From positions 1-64,000 of the forward strand of contig NZ_QDDJ01000012.1 of the NCBI RefSeq assembly GCF_003121625.1: DNA of 64,000 bases, given 5' to 3'. Source of the DNA: Ornithinimicrobium cavernae (GTDB lineage Bacteria > Actinomycetota > Actinomycetes > Actinomycetales > Dermatophilaceae). Position numbers and translations under genes: made by a program. This document shows positions 1 to 8,484 of this stretch, in pieces (position 1 is the first letter of the stretch; each line of letters begins with the position of its first letter). Under the pieces are notes generated by a model, which worked only from the letters and a program-made list of their open reading frames with translations, was not told the DNA's origin and did not search any database.

Positions 1-2
1 GC

Positions 3-83
3 CACGCCAACCCCGACTCCCTCATCGCCATGATCCACCTCTGCCTCGGCGGAATCAGCCTCCCGCTACCCACACAAAGGTGA
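3..83 (+). CDS. C-terminal tail of a probable IS transposase (partial)
   Basis: An open frame enters from the left edge and stops at TGA 81-83, leaving 26 residues that begin HANPDSLIAMIHL. This wording resembles the end of IS5-type DDE transposases of actinobacteria, which close with a NPDxLIAMIHL-like helix after the last catalytic Glu. Nothing catalytic is visible, so the assignment rests on a short C-terminal match from memory. It could instead be a decayed element end. Confidence 0.35.
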   Translation, partial: HANPDSLIAMIHLCLGGISLPLPTQR

Positions 84-170
84 GGAGACGGACATCTGTA
101 CGACGCGGGCCAGGGCTGTCCACATCCTTCCCTGCGGAACAGAGCGTCGCCCGGCTCTGTTGCCCCCTGC

Positions 171-623
171 ATGACCGATACCGACATCGACCGTCAGGAC
201 TACATCCCGCCCGCGGAAGGTTGGGTGCGCAAGCAGCTGGACGCCATCGACGAGGCCGGGGGTGACACGTCGGTCGCGCAGATCCAGGGCCGCCCGGTCG
301 TGGTCGTCACCATGATCGGTGCCCAGTCAGGTCGCCCCAGGCGCGTCCCGCTCATGCGGGTGGAGCACGACGGCTGCTATCTGGCGGTGGCCAGCAAGGG
401 CGGCGCGCCCAGGCACCCCCAGTGGGTGGCCAACATCCGCACGCACCCGGACCAGGTCAGCGTGCTCGATGGCACCACCGAGACGCCGATGACCAGCCGG
501 GAGCTCTCCGGCGAGGAGCGCGAGCTCTGGTGGGATCGGGGCGTCGAGGCCTTCCCGCCCTATGCCGACTACCAGAAGAAGACCGACCGGATCATCCCGA
601 TCTTCCTGCTCGAACCCCGCTGA
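171..623 (+). CDS. Deazaflavin (F420)-dependent nitroreductase family protein (DUF385/Ddn-like)
   Basis: A 150-residue protein with the single split-barrel fold of the Ddn/F420H2-dependent quinone reductase family. The motifs TMIGAQSGRPRRVPLM (about residues 47-62) and GGAPRHPQWVANIRTHPDQVSV (about 77-98, only key words given) are the family's cofactor-contact segments. Members use reduced F420 to reduce quinones or nitro compounds at the cytoplasmic membrane face. The length is usual. Start is the ATG at 171. It stands alone between the transposase tail and an unrelated gene, so its substrate cannot be inferred from context. Confidence 0.85.
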   Translation: MTDTDIDRQDYIPPAEGWVRKQLDAIDEAGGDTSVAQIQGRPVVVVTMIGAQSGRPRRVPLMRVEHDGCYLAVASKGGAPRHPQWVANIRTHPDQVSVLDGTTETPMTSRELSGEERELWWDRGVEAFPPYADYQKKTDRIIPIFLLEPR

Positions 624-685
624 GCCGTATGCCGAGGCTCCCCTACCCGTAGCGGGGCGGGCGGGGCCTGTGGTCGGATCGGACG

Positions 686-1288
686 GTGATGTTCTCCAAC
701 GCCGACCTGCAGCGGATCGTCGCCGGTGAGGTCGACCTCGCCTTCCGTGTGTGGCGCCGGCCGATGCACACGGTGGGCGGCCGGCAGCGCACCCGGGCCG
801 GTGTCATCGGTTTCACCTCAGTGGAGCCGGTCCCCGCGTCAGGGATCACCGAGCAGGACGCCGCCCGCGCAGGCCGGACCCTGGACGAGCTCGAGCGGTT
901 CCTCGCGCGCAAGGAGGGCACGGTCTACCGGATCGGCCTGCAGTTCCTCGGGGAGGACGAGCGCGTCACGCTCCGTCAGCGCGACCGGCTGACCCGGGAC
1001 GAGCTGGACGACCTCGCCGAGCAGCTCGCCGCAATGGACCGCCGCAGCACACGGGGACCATGGACCCGCCAGTTCCTCGAGCTCATCGAGGCCCGCCCGG
1101 CTGAGCTGGCCGAGACGATCGGCGCCTCGATCGGCTGGGAACGGACACCCTTCAAGGCCACGGTGCGCCGGCTCAAGGAGCTGGGTCTCACTGAGAGCCT
1201 GCCGACCGGCTACCGACTCTCGCCGCGCGGGATGGCTGTGCTGGAGTCCTTGCGGACGCATGAGCCGGGGCGAATTGGTCGCAACTAG
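686..1288 (+). CDS. ASCH/PUA-like domain protein with C-terminal winged helix-like region
   Basis: A 200-residue protein. The first half (FRVWRRPMHTVGGRQRT, then GVIGFTSVEPV and ITEQDAARAG, with VYRIGLQF near residue 75-82) looks like the ASCH/PUA-related fold found in actinobacterial proteins that probably bind RNA. The second half (about 125-190) is predicted helical, with WERTPFKATVRRLKELGL followed by a short beta hairpin, which resembles a winged helix. No catalytic motif is seen and the function is unknown. It ends convergently with thrS, separated by a tandem repeat. Start ATG 686; the second ATG at 689 is equally possible. Confidence 0.6.
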   Translation: MMFSNADLQRIVAGEVDLAFRVWRRPMHTVGGRQRTRAGVIGFTSVEPVPASGITEQDAARAGRTLDELERFLARKEGTVYRIGLQFLGEDERVTLRQRDRLTRDELDDLAEQLAAMDRRSTRGPWTRQFLELIEARPAELAETIGASIGWERTPFKATVRRLKELGLTESLPTGYRLSPRGMAVLESLRTHEPGRIGRN

Positions 1289-1293
1289 TGAGG

Positions 1294-1378
1294 GAGCGGT
1301 CCGATCCTCCCCAAAGTTGTGTTCAGAGCGGTCCGATCCTCCCCAAAGTTGTGTTCAGAGCGGTCCGATCCTCCCCAA
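1294..1378. repeat. 32-bp tandem repeat, 2.66 copies, between convergent genes
   Basis: Copies begin at 1294, 1326 and 1358; each starts GAGCGGTCCGATCCTCCCC and the first two are identical over 32 bases, while the third breaks off after 21 bases. The array fills nearly all of the gap between the ASCH-like gene and thrS. Multiple direct repeats of this size are seen at the ends of IS21-type elements, but no transposase or partner end is nearby, so this may be a remnant or an independent repeat. Confidence 0.8.
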
Positions 1379-1386
1379 GAATGGGG

Positions 1387-3372
1387 TTACACCTGGGCGC
1401 GGTCGCGCACCGCGGTGACGATCTCCTCGATCGCCTCCGCGATCGGGACGCCGTTCTTCTGGGACCCGTCGCGGTAGCGGAAGGACACCGCACCGGAGTC
1501 CCGGTCCTCGCCACCGACGATGAGGATGAACGGCACCTTCGACTTGCTCGCGTTGCGGATCTTCTTGGGGAACCGGTCGTCGGACAGGTCCAGCTCCACG
1601 CGCACCCCGGCCGCCAGCAGCTGCGTCTCGACCTCGCGCAGGTAGTCGTCGAACTCCTCGGCCACCGGCACGCCCAGCACCTGCACGGGCGCGAGCCACG
1701 GCGGGAACATCCCGGCGTAGTGCTCCACGAGCACCCCGATGAACCGCTCGATCGAGCCGAACTTCGCGGAGTGGATCATCACCGGCTGCTGACGGGTGCC
1801 GTCGGCCGCCGAGAACTCCAGCTCGAAGCGCTCCGGCTGGTTGAAGTCGTACTGGATGGTCGACATCTGCCAGGTGCGACCGATCGCGTCACGGGCCTGG
1901 ACGGAGATCTTGGGTCCGTAGTAGGCCGCGCCACCGGGGTCGGGCACCAGCTCCAGACCGGTCTCCGTGGCCACCTGCTCCAGGATCGCGGTCGCCTCGG
2001 CCCACTGCTCGTCCGAGCCGATGAACTTGTCCTGCTTGTCACCGGTCTCGTCCCGGGTGGACAGCTCCAGGTAGTAGTCGTCCAGCCCGAAGTCGCTCAG
2101 CAGGTTGGTCACGAAGTCGAGCAGGTGCCTGATCTCACCGGGCGCCTGCTCGCGCGTGACGTAGGAGTGGCTGTCGTCCTGGGTGATCATCCGCACGCGG
2201 GTCAGCCCCTGCAGTACGCCGGACTTCTCGTTGCGGTAGACCGTGCCGAACTCGAACAGGCGCAGCGGCAGCTCCCGGTAGGAGCGGCCCCGGCTGCGGA
2301 AGATGAGGTTGTGCATCGGGCAGTTCATCGCCTTGATGCGGTAGGGCTGCCCGTCGTCGTCGATCGGCGGGAACATGCCGTCGGCGTAGTAGGGCAGGTG
2401 CCCGGAGGTGTGGAACAGCCCCTCCTTGGCGATGTGCGGGGTCCCGACGTACTGGAAGCCCGCGTCGATGTGCGCCTGGCGGACGTAGTCCTCCATCACC
2501 CGCTTGAGCACCCCGCCGCGGGGGTGGAAGACGGGCAGGCCGGGGCCGATCTCCTCCGGGAAGGAGTAGAGGTCCATCTCGGCACCGAGCTTGCGGTGGT
2601 CACGCCGCTCGGCCTCGGCGATCCGCTCGAGGTAGCCCTTCAGCTCGTCCTTGGACGGCCAGGCGGTGCCGTAGATCCGCTGCAGCTGAGGGTTCTTCTC
2701 CGACCCGCGCCAGTAGGCGGCGGCGCTGCGCGTGATCTTGAAGGCGTTGCCGATGATCTTGGTGCTGGGCAGGTGCGGCCCCCGGCACAGGTCGCCCCAG
2801 ACGGTCTTGCCGGTCCGGTCCCGGTTGTCGTAGATCGTCAGCTGGCTCCCGCCGACCTCGACCGACGCCCCCTCGGCCGCGTCCTCGGCGGAACCGCCCT
2901 TCAGGCCGATCAGCTCCAGCTTGTACGGCTCACCGGCGAGCTCCTCGCGGGCCTCCTCGTCGGAGACGTCCCGCCGGTGGAACGTCTGCCCGGTGTTGAT
3001 GATGCGCTGCATCACCTTCTCGAGCTTCTTGAGGTCGTCCGGGTGGAACGGCTCCGCCACGTCGAAGTCGTAGTAGAAACCGTCCCGGATCGGCGGGCCG
3101 ATCCCCAGCCGCGCCTCCGGGTTGACCTCCTGGACGGCCTGGGCGAGGACGTGGGCGCAGGAGTGCCGCAGCACGTCGAGCCCGTCCGGCTCGCTGATCA
3201 GCACCGGCTCGACGACGTCCCCGTCGGCCAGCTCGTGGGCCAGGTCGCGCAGCTCCCCACCGACCCGCGCGACGACGACCTGCCGCTCGTCCGCGAACAG
3301 GTCGGCGGCGGTAGTGCCCTGATCGACCGATCGCTCGCTTCCGGCGATGGTGACGGTGATCTGGGCAGGCAC
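1387..3372 (-). CDS. thrS: Threonine--tRNA ligase
   Basis: A 661-residue class II aminoacyl-tRNA synthetase that charges tRNA-Thr in the cytoplasm. In order it shows the TGS domain ([10 protein letters not shown] onward), the second additional/editing domain with [11 protein letters not shown], the catalytic core with motif 2 ([20 protein letters not shown]) and motif 3 ([18 protein letters not shown]), and the anticodon-binding domain. The start is the GTG at 3370-3372, because GAGGAG lies six bases upstream; the longer frame to 3579 runs across the divergent neighbour and is not conserved-looking. Divergently transcribed from the siderophore-interacting protein gene. Confidence 0.97.
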   Translation of the reverse strand: MPAQITVTIAGSERSVDQGTTAADLFADERQVVVARVGGELRDLAHELADGDVVEPVLISEPDGLDVLRHSCAHVLAQAVQEVNPEARLGIGPPIRDGFYYDFDVAEPFHPDDLKKLEKVMQRIINTGQTFHRRDVSDEEAREELAGEPYKLELIGLKGGSAEDAAEGASVEVGGSQLTIYDNRDRTGKTVWGDLCRGPHLPSTKIIGNAFKITRSAAAYWRGSEKNPQLQRIYGTAWPSKDELKGYLERIAEAERRDHRKLGAEMDLYSFPEEIGPGLPVFHPRGGVLKRVMEDYVRQAHIDAGFQYVGTPHIAKEGLFHTSGHLPYYADGMFPPIDDDGQPYRIKAMNCPMHNLIFRSRGRSYRELPLRLFEFGTVYRNEKSGVLQGLTRVRMITQDDSHSYVTREQAPGEIRHLLDFVTNLLSDFGLDDYYLELSTRDETGDKQDKFIGSDEQWAEATAILEQVATETGLELVPDPGGAAYYGPKISVQARDAIGRTWQMSTIQYDFNQPERFELEFSAADGTRQQPVMIHSAKFGSIERFIGVLVEHYAGMFPPWLAPVQVLGVPVAEEFDDYLREVETQLLAAGVRVELDLSDDRFPKKIRNASKSKVPFILIVGGEDRDSGAVSFRYRDGSQKNGVPIAEAIEEIVTAVRDRAQV

Positions 3373-3445
3373 AGGTGCTCCTCGGGTATGTCGCGTGGTC
3401 ACGTTGGCATTTCTCCGCAGGGTGCGGCTATGAAAGCCTAACGGT

Positions 3446-4261
3446 GTGAGCAAGCCGACTAGACCACCGAGGCCCCAGGCCGTCCTGACCGTCGAGTCCT
3501 CGGAGTGGGTGTCCCCCACCACCGTCCGGATCGTCGCGGGCGGCGAGGGCTTCGCGGCACTCAGCCTCAACGACTTCACCGACGCCTACGTCAAGCTGCT
3601 CTTCGTGCGGCCCGAGCTGGGTCTGACCCCGCCGTATGACGAGGCGCACCTCCGCGAGCACCTCGCCCCCGAGGACCAGCCGGTTCGGCGGACCTACACC
3701 CTGCGGTGGGTGGACCGGGAGCGGCAGCAGGTCGCGATCGACTTCGTGGTGCACGGTGACGAGGGCGTCGCGGCACCCTGGGCTCGCAGCGCCCGGCCCG
3801 GTGACCAGTTCGTCGTCTCCGGCGGTGGTGGTGGCTACGCCCCCGACCCCACGGCCGACTGGCACCTGTTCATCGGCGACGAGTCCGCCCTCCCGGCCAT
3901 CGCCGCGGCCCTGGAGGCCCTGCCCGGCGAGGCCCGCGGACTCGCCTACCTCCAGGTCACCGACGACTCGGGGCGGATCGGGCTCGAGGCACCCGACGGC
4001 ATACGGCTGCAGTGGCTGACCGGCGGTGCCCACCAGACCGCGCTGCTCGCCGATGCGGTGGCGGCCGGCCCGTGGCCCGATGGGCGCGTGCAGGTCTTCG
4101 CCCACGGGGAGCGCGAGTCGATGAAGGCGGTGCGCGCCCTCCTGAAGGAGCGCGCGGTCCCGAGGGAGGACCTGTCCCTGTCGGGGTACTGGGCCTACGG
4201 TCGCACCGAGGACCGGTTCCAGGCCGAGAAGCGCGAGCCCATCGGCCAGATCCTGGTCTGA
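3446..4261 (+). CDS. Siderophore-interacting protein (FAD-dependent ferric-siderophore reductase family)
   Basis: A 271-residue protein of the ViuB/SIP family, which uses FAD and NAD(P)H or ferredoxin to reduce iron from internalised ferric siderophores. The FAD-binding domain carries [10 protein letters not shown] (about residues 87-96) and [23 protein letters not shown], the classic R-x-Y-T flavin motif. The C-terminal domain has [13 protein letters not shown] and ends [11 protein letters not shown], also typical. Start is GTG 3446. No siderophore biosynthesis genes or uptake system lie beside it. Confidence 0.92.
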   Translation: MSKPTRPPRPQAVLTVESSEWVSPTTVRIVAGGEGFAALSLNDFTDAYVKLLFVRPELGLTPPYDEAHLREHLAPEDQPVRRTYTLRWVDRERQQVAIDFVVHGDEGVAAPWARSARPGDQFVVSGGGGGYAPDPTADWHLFIGDESALPAIAAALEALPGEARGLAYLQVTDDSGRIGLEAPDGIRLQWLTGGAHQTALLADAVAAGPWPDGRVQVFAHGERESMKAVRALLKERAVPREDLSLSGYWAYGRTEDRFQAEKREPIGQILV

Positions 4262-4290
4262 CTGTCCCTGCCCCGCCCTAGGCTGGCGGC

Positions 4291-4872
4291 ATGAGGACCG
4301 AGCCTGTGCGTGGTCACGTGGAGGTGGTCTGCGGCCCGATGTTCGCGGGCAAGTCCGAGGAGCTGCTGCGCAGGGTGCGGCGCGCGCGACTGGCCGGGCT
4401 CGAGGTCGAGGTGGTCAACCACGCGCTGGACACCCGGCACGGCACGGGGCGGGTCGTCTCCCACTCGGGCCTCGGCGTGGACTCCCTCGTGGCTGCCGAC
4501 GCGACCGGGCTCCTCGACCTGCTCCAGGGCCGCTCCCCCGACCTGGTGGCGATCGACGAGGCACAGTTCTTCGGACCCGACCTCGTCGAGGTCGTCGACG
4601 GGCTGGCGCGCCGGGGCATCGTGGTGATGGTCGCGGGGCTGTGCGTCACCTTCGACGGCCGCCCGTTCGAGCCGCTGCCGACGCTGATGGCCACGGCCGA
4701 GGTGGTCACCAGACTCACAGCGGTGTGCGCCGTGTGTGGTGCGGACGCGGCCTTCCACCAGCGGGTGGACCCGGCCACCGTCAGCGACGCACTCTCGGCG
4801 GGGGCAGAGCACGTGGGCGGCACCGAGACCTACCAGGCGCGCTGCCGGCACCACCGCGACGCCGCGCGCTGA
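4291..4872 (+). CDS. tdk: Thymidine kinase (type II)
   Basis: A 193-residue enzyme that phosphorylates thymidine with ATP in the pyrimidine salvage pathway. The P-loop GPMFAGKS is at residues 15-22, the DEAQFF box with catalytic Glu at 89-94, and the lasso-domain zinc site includes CAVCGA and the C-terminal CRHH. Length is usual. The ATG lies six bases after a TAGGCT -10-like hexamer (4279-4284) with no Shine-Dalgarno sequence, so it is probably translated from a leaderless transcript. Confidence 0.96.
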   Translation: MRTEPVRGHVEVVCGPMFAGKSEELLRRVRRARLAGLEVEVVNHALDTRHGTGRVVSHSGLGVDSLVAADATGLLDLLQGRSPDLVAIDEAQFFGPDLVEVVDGLARRGIVVMVAGLCVTFDGRPFEPLPTLMATAEVVTRLTAVCAVCGADAAFHQRVDPATVSDALSAGAEHVGGTETYQARCRHHRDAAR

Positions 4873-4936
4873 GCACAGAGGTGCCCCTCGGCATACCTAC
4901 TCGACTCCCCCTGCCCTTTCCAGTGTATAGCGCAAA

Positions 4937-4960
4937 GGGGGCCTTGCCGCAAGCGGCTCC
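4937..4960 (+). promoter_or_regulatory. Rifamycin-associated element-like inverted repeat
   Basis: The core CTTGCCGCAAG (4943-4953) is an inverted repeat with a single central base, flanked by G-rich and C-rich arms. The same architecture, a GC-flanked CTTGC-GCAAG palindrome, is what I recall for the rifamycin-associated element found upstream of rifamycin-inactivating enzymes and helR in actinobacteria. It lies 123 bases before the helR-like start and just downstream of a TATAGC hexamer at 4926-4931. Exact agreement with the published consensus could not be checked. Confidence 0.7.
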
Positions 4961-5083
4961 GGCCGTTCACACTGGAGGCCTCACGACCGCAAAACAGCAG
5001 GTCATCAGGGGGTTTGCCGACATCTGACCTGCCTCGTGAGGACCGCCCACGACCGTCGCCCAGCCCAGGGAGCAGATGCCTCG

Positions 5084-7246
5084 ATGACCGACCTGACGAC
5101 CTCCGCCTTCGCCCTCCCCGACACGCTCGCCGCCAAGTCCGACCCAGCCCTCATCGCCGCGGACGAGCGGCACTTCGCGGCCATCGCCGCCGCTCAGCAG
5201 GACCAGATCACCGAGCTGACCGCACGGCTGGATGCGGCACGCCGTGCCCCCGGCGGCTCGGGCCAGGCCGCGCTGGACCGCGACCTGGAGATCCACCGGC
5301 TCACCGCCCAGCTGCGGCTGCTGCACCGCTTCGGTCTGGACCTGTGCCTCGGTCGGGTCGTCCGCGCCGGGGACCCCGACCCCGTGTACATCGGTCGCAC
5401 CGGGCTGACCGGTCCGGAGGGCGACCGCCTGCTCATCGACTGGCGCGCCCCGGCTGCGGAGCCCTTCTTCGCCGCGACCCACGCCGACCCGATGGGCCTG
5501 GTCAGCCGGCGCCGCTACCGCTGGACCGGGGACGGGCGGGTGAGTGACTACTGGGACGAGGTGTTCACACCCGAGGGACTGCAGGGTCATGCCGCCCTCG
5601 ACGACCAGTCGGCCTTCATCGCCACCCTGGGCAGCAGCCGCTCGCCGCGGATGCGGGACGTGCTGAGCACCATCCAGTCCGACCAGGACGCGATCATCCG
5701 TGCCGGCTCCCGGGGCGCCCTGGTCGTCGACGGCGGCCCGGGCACCGGCAAGACCGTCGTGGCCCTGCACCGCACCGCCTACCTGCTGTATGCCGACCCT
5801 CGCCTGGGTCATCAGCGCGGCGGGGTGCTCTTCGTCGGCCCGCACGAGCCCTACCTCAGCTATGTCAGCGACGTCCTGCCCAGCCTGGGCGAGGAGGGCG
5901 TGCAGACGGTGACGCTGGGCGACCTGCTGCCCGAGGGCCGCGAGGCGGGTCCGGAGACCGACCCGCGGGTGGCCCGGCTCAAGGCCTTGCGGCAGCTGGT
6001 CGAGGCGATCGAGCCGGCCGTCCGGTTCTATGAGGAGCCGCCGAGCGAGGGCATGCGGCTCGAGGTGGACGGCGTGGAGCTGCAGGTCAGCGCCCGTGAC
6101 TGGGCCGAGGCGTTCTCCTCGGCCGAGCCGGGCGTGGCCCACAACGACGCCCGCGAACAGGTCTGGGAGGCGCTCGTGCAGATCCTGCTGGACACCGTCC
6201 AGGTCGAGGAGGAGGACGAGGAGTTCGCTGAGGCCGACCTGCGCCGTGCGCTGTCTGAGCACGAGGAGCTGACCTCCACCTTCAACGGGGCCTGGCCGTT
6301 GCTGGAGCCCGAGGACCTGGTGGCCGACCTCTGGTCCGTGCCGGCGTTCCTCCGGCTGGCCGCCCCGTGGCTGACACCCGACGAGGTGCGGTTGCTGCAG
6401 CGCACAGACGCCCGGGCGTGGACCGAGGCCGACCTCCCCCTGCTGGACGCCGCTCGCCGACGTCTCGGCGACTCGGGTGCCGCCCGCCGGCGGCAGCGCC
6501 AGGAGGCCGCGGCCGCACGGGAGCGAGCGCGCATGGACGAGGTCATCGACCGGATGCTGGAGGCGGACAACATCGGAGGACTGTCCCAGCAGCTGCGCCA
6601 CCAGGACCTGCGCGACAAGCTCGTGGACCAGGACGCCCTGCCCACCACCTCACCGGACCGTCTCGCCGGACCCTTTGCCCACGTGGTCGTCGACGAGGCG
6701 CAGGAGCTCACCGACGCCCAGTGGCAGATGCTGCTGAGCCGTTGCCCCTCCCGGAGCATGACGATCGTCGGCGACCGGGCCCAGGCCCGGCACGGCTTCA
6801 CCGAGTCGTGGCAGGAGCGGTTGGAGCGGATCGGGCTGGACCGGATCGAGATCGCGTCCCTCAGCATCAACTACCGCACGCCGCAGGAGGTGATGACCGA
6901 GGCGGAGCCGGTCATCAGGGCGGCCATCCCCGACGCCAACGTGCCCACGTCGGTGCGGGAGGGCGGCATACCCGTCCGTCACGGCTCCCTCGGGGACCTG
7001 GAGGCGATCCTGGACGAGTGGCTGGGCACGCACGCCGAGGGCACTGCGTGCGTGATCGGGCACCCGGAGCTCGAGCCTCGCCCGCGCGTCCGGGCCCTGA
7101 CTCCCGTGCTGGCCAAGGGCCTGGAGTTCGACCTGGTGGTCCTGGTCGACCCACAGGATCTCGGGTCAGGCATCGAGGGAGCCGTGGACCGATACGTGGC
7201 CATGACGAGGGCGACCCAGCAGCTCGTCATGCTCACCAGCGGCTGA
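5084..7246 (+). CDS. helR: HelR/HelD-like UvrD-family RNA polymerase-binding helicase
   Basis: A 720-residue superfamily 1 protein. It opens with a coiled-coil N-terminus (FAAIAAAQQDQITELTARLD), continues with the DWRAPAAEPFFAA block typical of HelD, has Walker A GGPGTGKT at residues 217-224, an inserted charged arm, a DEAQELTD Walker B and a C-terminal UvrD-like motif set ending RYVAMTRATQQLV. HelD/HelR removes or protects stalled RNA polymerase, and HelR gives rifamycin tolerance. Start is ATG 5084, with AGGGAG upstream; the frame extends to 5036 with GTG. The rifamycin-associated-element-like repeat upstream favours HelR over housekeeping HelD, though the protein alone does not separate them. 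Confidence 0.85.
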   Translation: MTDLTTSAFALPDTLAAKSDPALIAADERHFAAIAAAQQDQITELTARLDAARRAPGGSGQAALDRDLEIHRLTAQLRLLHRFGLDLCLGRVVRAGDPDPVYIGRTGLTGPEGDRLLIDWRAPAAEPFFAATHADPMGLVSRRRYRWTGDGRVSDYWDEVFTPEGLQGHAALDDQSAFIATLGSSRSPRMRDVLSTIQSDQDAIIRAGSRGALVVDGGPGTGKTVVALHRTAYLLYADPRLGHQRGGVLFVGPHEPYLSYVSDVLPSLGEEGVQTVTLGDLLPEGREAGPETDPRVARLKALRQLVEAIEPAVRFYEEPPSEGMRLEVDGVELQVSARDWAEAFSSAEPGVAHNDAREQVWEALVQILLDTVQVEEEDEEFAEADLRRALSEHEELTSTFNGAWPLLEPEDLVADLWSVPAFLRLAAPWLTPDEVRLLQRTDARAWTEADLPLLDAARRRLGDSGAARRRQRQEAAAARERARMDEVIDRMLEADNIGGLSQQLRHQDLRDKLVDQDALPTTSPDRLAGPFAHVVVDEAQELTDAQWQMLLSRCPSRSMTIVGDRAQARHGFTESWQERLERIGLDRIEIASLSINYRTPQEVMTEAEPVIRAAIPDANVPTSVREGGIPVRHGSLGDLEAILDEWLGTHAEGTACVIGHPELEPRPRVRALTPVLAKGLEFDLVVLVDPQDLGSGIEGAVDRYVAMTRATQQLVMLTSG

Positions 7247-7310
7247 CGCACGACGGTCGTCGAGCCGTTCGCCGGACCCTGGCGCGGCCCACCCTGCCGG
7301 GAGGTGTGGA

Positions 7311-7324
7311 GCAGCACGTGCTGC
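7311..7324. promoter_or_regulatory. Perfect 14-bp palindrome upstream of small ORF
   Basis: GCAGCACGTGCTGC is a perfect palindrome 13 bases before the ATG of the small ORF at 7337 and 65 bases after the helR stop. It may be an operator for the downstream pair of ORFs. No regulator is assigned. Confidence 0.3.
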
Positions 7325-7336
7325 CACCATGGACGA

Positions 7337-7468
7337 ATGGCTGAGCAGGAGTCGCCGCGGCGGAGACCGGCCTCCCGGGGCAGGCCCGACGACCACGACC
7401 CCACCGGTGGCATCGGTGGTGCGACACCGGCTCACAGCCCGGTGACACTGCGGATGGAGCCGGGGTGA
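7337..7468 (+). CDS. Hypothetical small ORF, translationally coupled (43 aa)
   Basis: A 43-codon frame rich in Pro, Arg and Gly. Its TGA overlaps the GTG start of the next gene in a GTGA junction, which suggests coupling. It has no recognisable domain and no clear ribosome binding site; the overlap and the palindrome upstream are the only support. It may be a chance frame. Confidence 0.25.
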   Translation: MAEQESPRRRPASRGRPDDHDPTGGIGGATPAHSPVTLRMEPG

Positions 7469-8187
7469 GGGCCGCACCCCCGCCCGGCACGGTGCGGACC
7501 CTGCGGGCGTCCCTCTCCGCCGGGCGCGGCCGCGTCGCCACTGTCCTGGGCCGGACCGGTGGCTCACTCCTGGCCTTCCTGTTCGGCACGGTCGCCCGTG
7601 CGCGGGGCACCCGAGCGCTCCACCCGGTGGGCTTCTGTGGCGAGGGGCTGCTGAGCACCACCCCCGGACCCAGCGGCGGCGTGGTGCTCCTGGAGCCCGC
7701 GACGCCGCACCCCTGTCACGTGCGCTGGTCCCGGGCGACGGGGCTGCGGCGGGGCCCGGACGTGGAGGGCCTCGCCGTGCGGGTCTCGGGTCCGGGGGCC
7801 GGTGATGTGCTCCTCGCCTCGACGGGCACAGGCCCCATCACCCGGCACCTGCTAACCATCCGCCGGCCGCGCCGGCACGGGCCGCTCACGACCCTGCTCC
7901 CCCTGCGAACGATGCGGGGCAACCTGCTCCTCCGACTCGACCCGCTCCCACCGCGGGGCGCCGGCGCTGCCCCGCCCACGGCATACCGGCTGTTCATCGC
8001 CGCGCCAGGGCAACCGTGGCACGAACGCGGTCGGTTGGAGGTCACCTGGTCCGGACGCGACTGCAGCCGGCGCCACGACCCGGTCGGGCACCCGCCCGCA
8101 GGCGCCTGGACCCACCCGCTGTGGGCGCGCCTGCGCGACCCCTCCTACGCCGCGTCCCAACAGGTCCCAGCAGACGGTGGTTCCTAG
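7465..8187 (+). CDS. Catalase-fold-like hypothetical protein
   Basis: A 240-residue protein whose middle reads RALHPVGFCGEGLL, VRWSRATGL, PDVEGLAVRV and GDVLLASTGTGPITRHLL. These match the spacing of the shortened catalase-related heme-fold proteins of actinobacteria, with the RALHPxG and xGLAxR segments corresponding to the heme-pocket strands. The catalytic Asn and distal features are not evident, so real catalase activity is doubtful. Start GTG 7465, with GGAG a few bases upstream. Function unknown. Confidence 0.5.
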   Translation: MRAAPPPGTVRTLRASLSAGRGRVATVLGRTGGSLLAFLFGTVARARGTRALHPVGFCGEGLLSTTPGPSGGVVLLEPATPHPCHVRWSRATGLRRGPDVEGLAVRVSGPGAGDVLLASTGTGPITRHLLTIRRPRRHGPLTTLLPLRTMRGNLLLRLDPLPPRGAGAAPPTAYRLFIAAPGQPWHERGRLEVTWSGRDCSRRHDPVGHPPAGAWTHPLWARLRDPSYAASQQVPADGGS

Positions 8188-8239
8188 CTCTCGCAGGTCG
8201 GGTGTGCCTCACCACGTGCGCCGCTGGGGAGCGCTGTAC

Positions 8240-8257
8240 GTTGTGCGATCGCACAAC
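8240..8257. promoter_or_regulatory. Perfect 18-bp palindrome, operator candidate of the aconitase X operon
   Basis: GTTGTGCGATCGCACAAC is a perfect 9+9 palindrome in the 297-base leader before the MFS gene. The shape TTGTGCGATCGCACAA is typical of dimeric winged-helix repressors such as IclR or GntR families. No such regulator is encoded in the operon, which instead ends in a PucR gene. The rest of 8188-8484 holds weak promoter-like hexamers (TTGACG 8288-8293) and no gene that I can support. Confidence 0.65.
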
Positions 8258-8484
8258 GCATGCGCCGATATTCTGGCGTCGCGTGCATTGACGGCCCCCG
8301 AGGGTTGAACGAAGATACAAAACACCTCGAAGTTCTCAACGCCCCGCCGACCGAGCGGGGCACGTGTGAAACTCTCCGACCCTGGTCTCGGAACCCGGAG
8401 TCACGGCTCGCCCCCACACAACCCATCATGACCGCGCCCCAGCGCCGACGCATGACGGACCCTGACCTACCGGAAGGCAGCGTA

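Noticed and set aside
1288-3441. 717-codon plus-strand ORF across thrS
   Set aside because: It is the antisense frame of thrS, rich in Leu, Val, Gly and Arg without domains, and typical of high-GC shadow frames.
4967-6601. 544-codon minus-strand ORF across helR
   Set aside because: Antisense to a helicase with complete motifs; no domain is seen.
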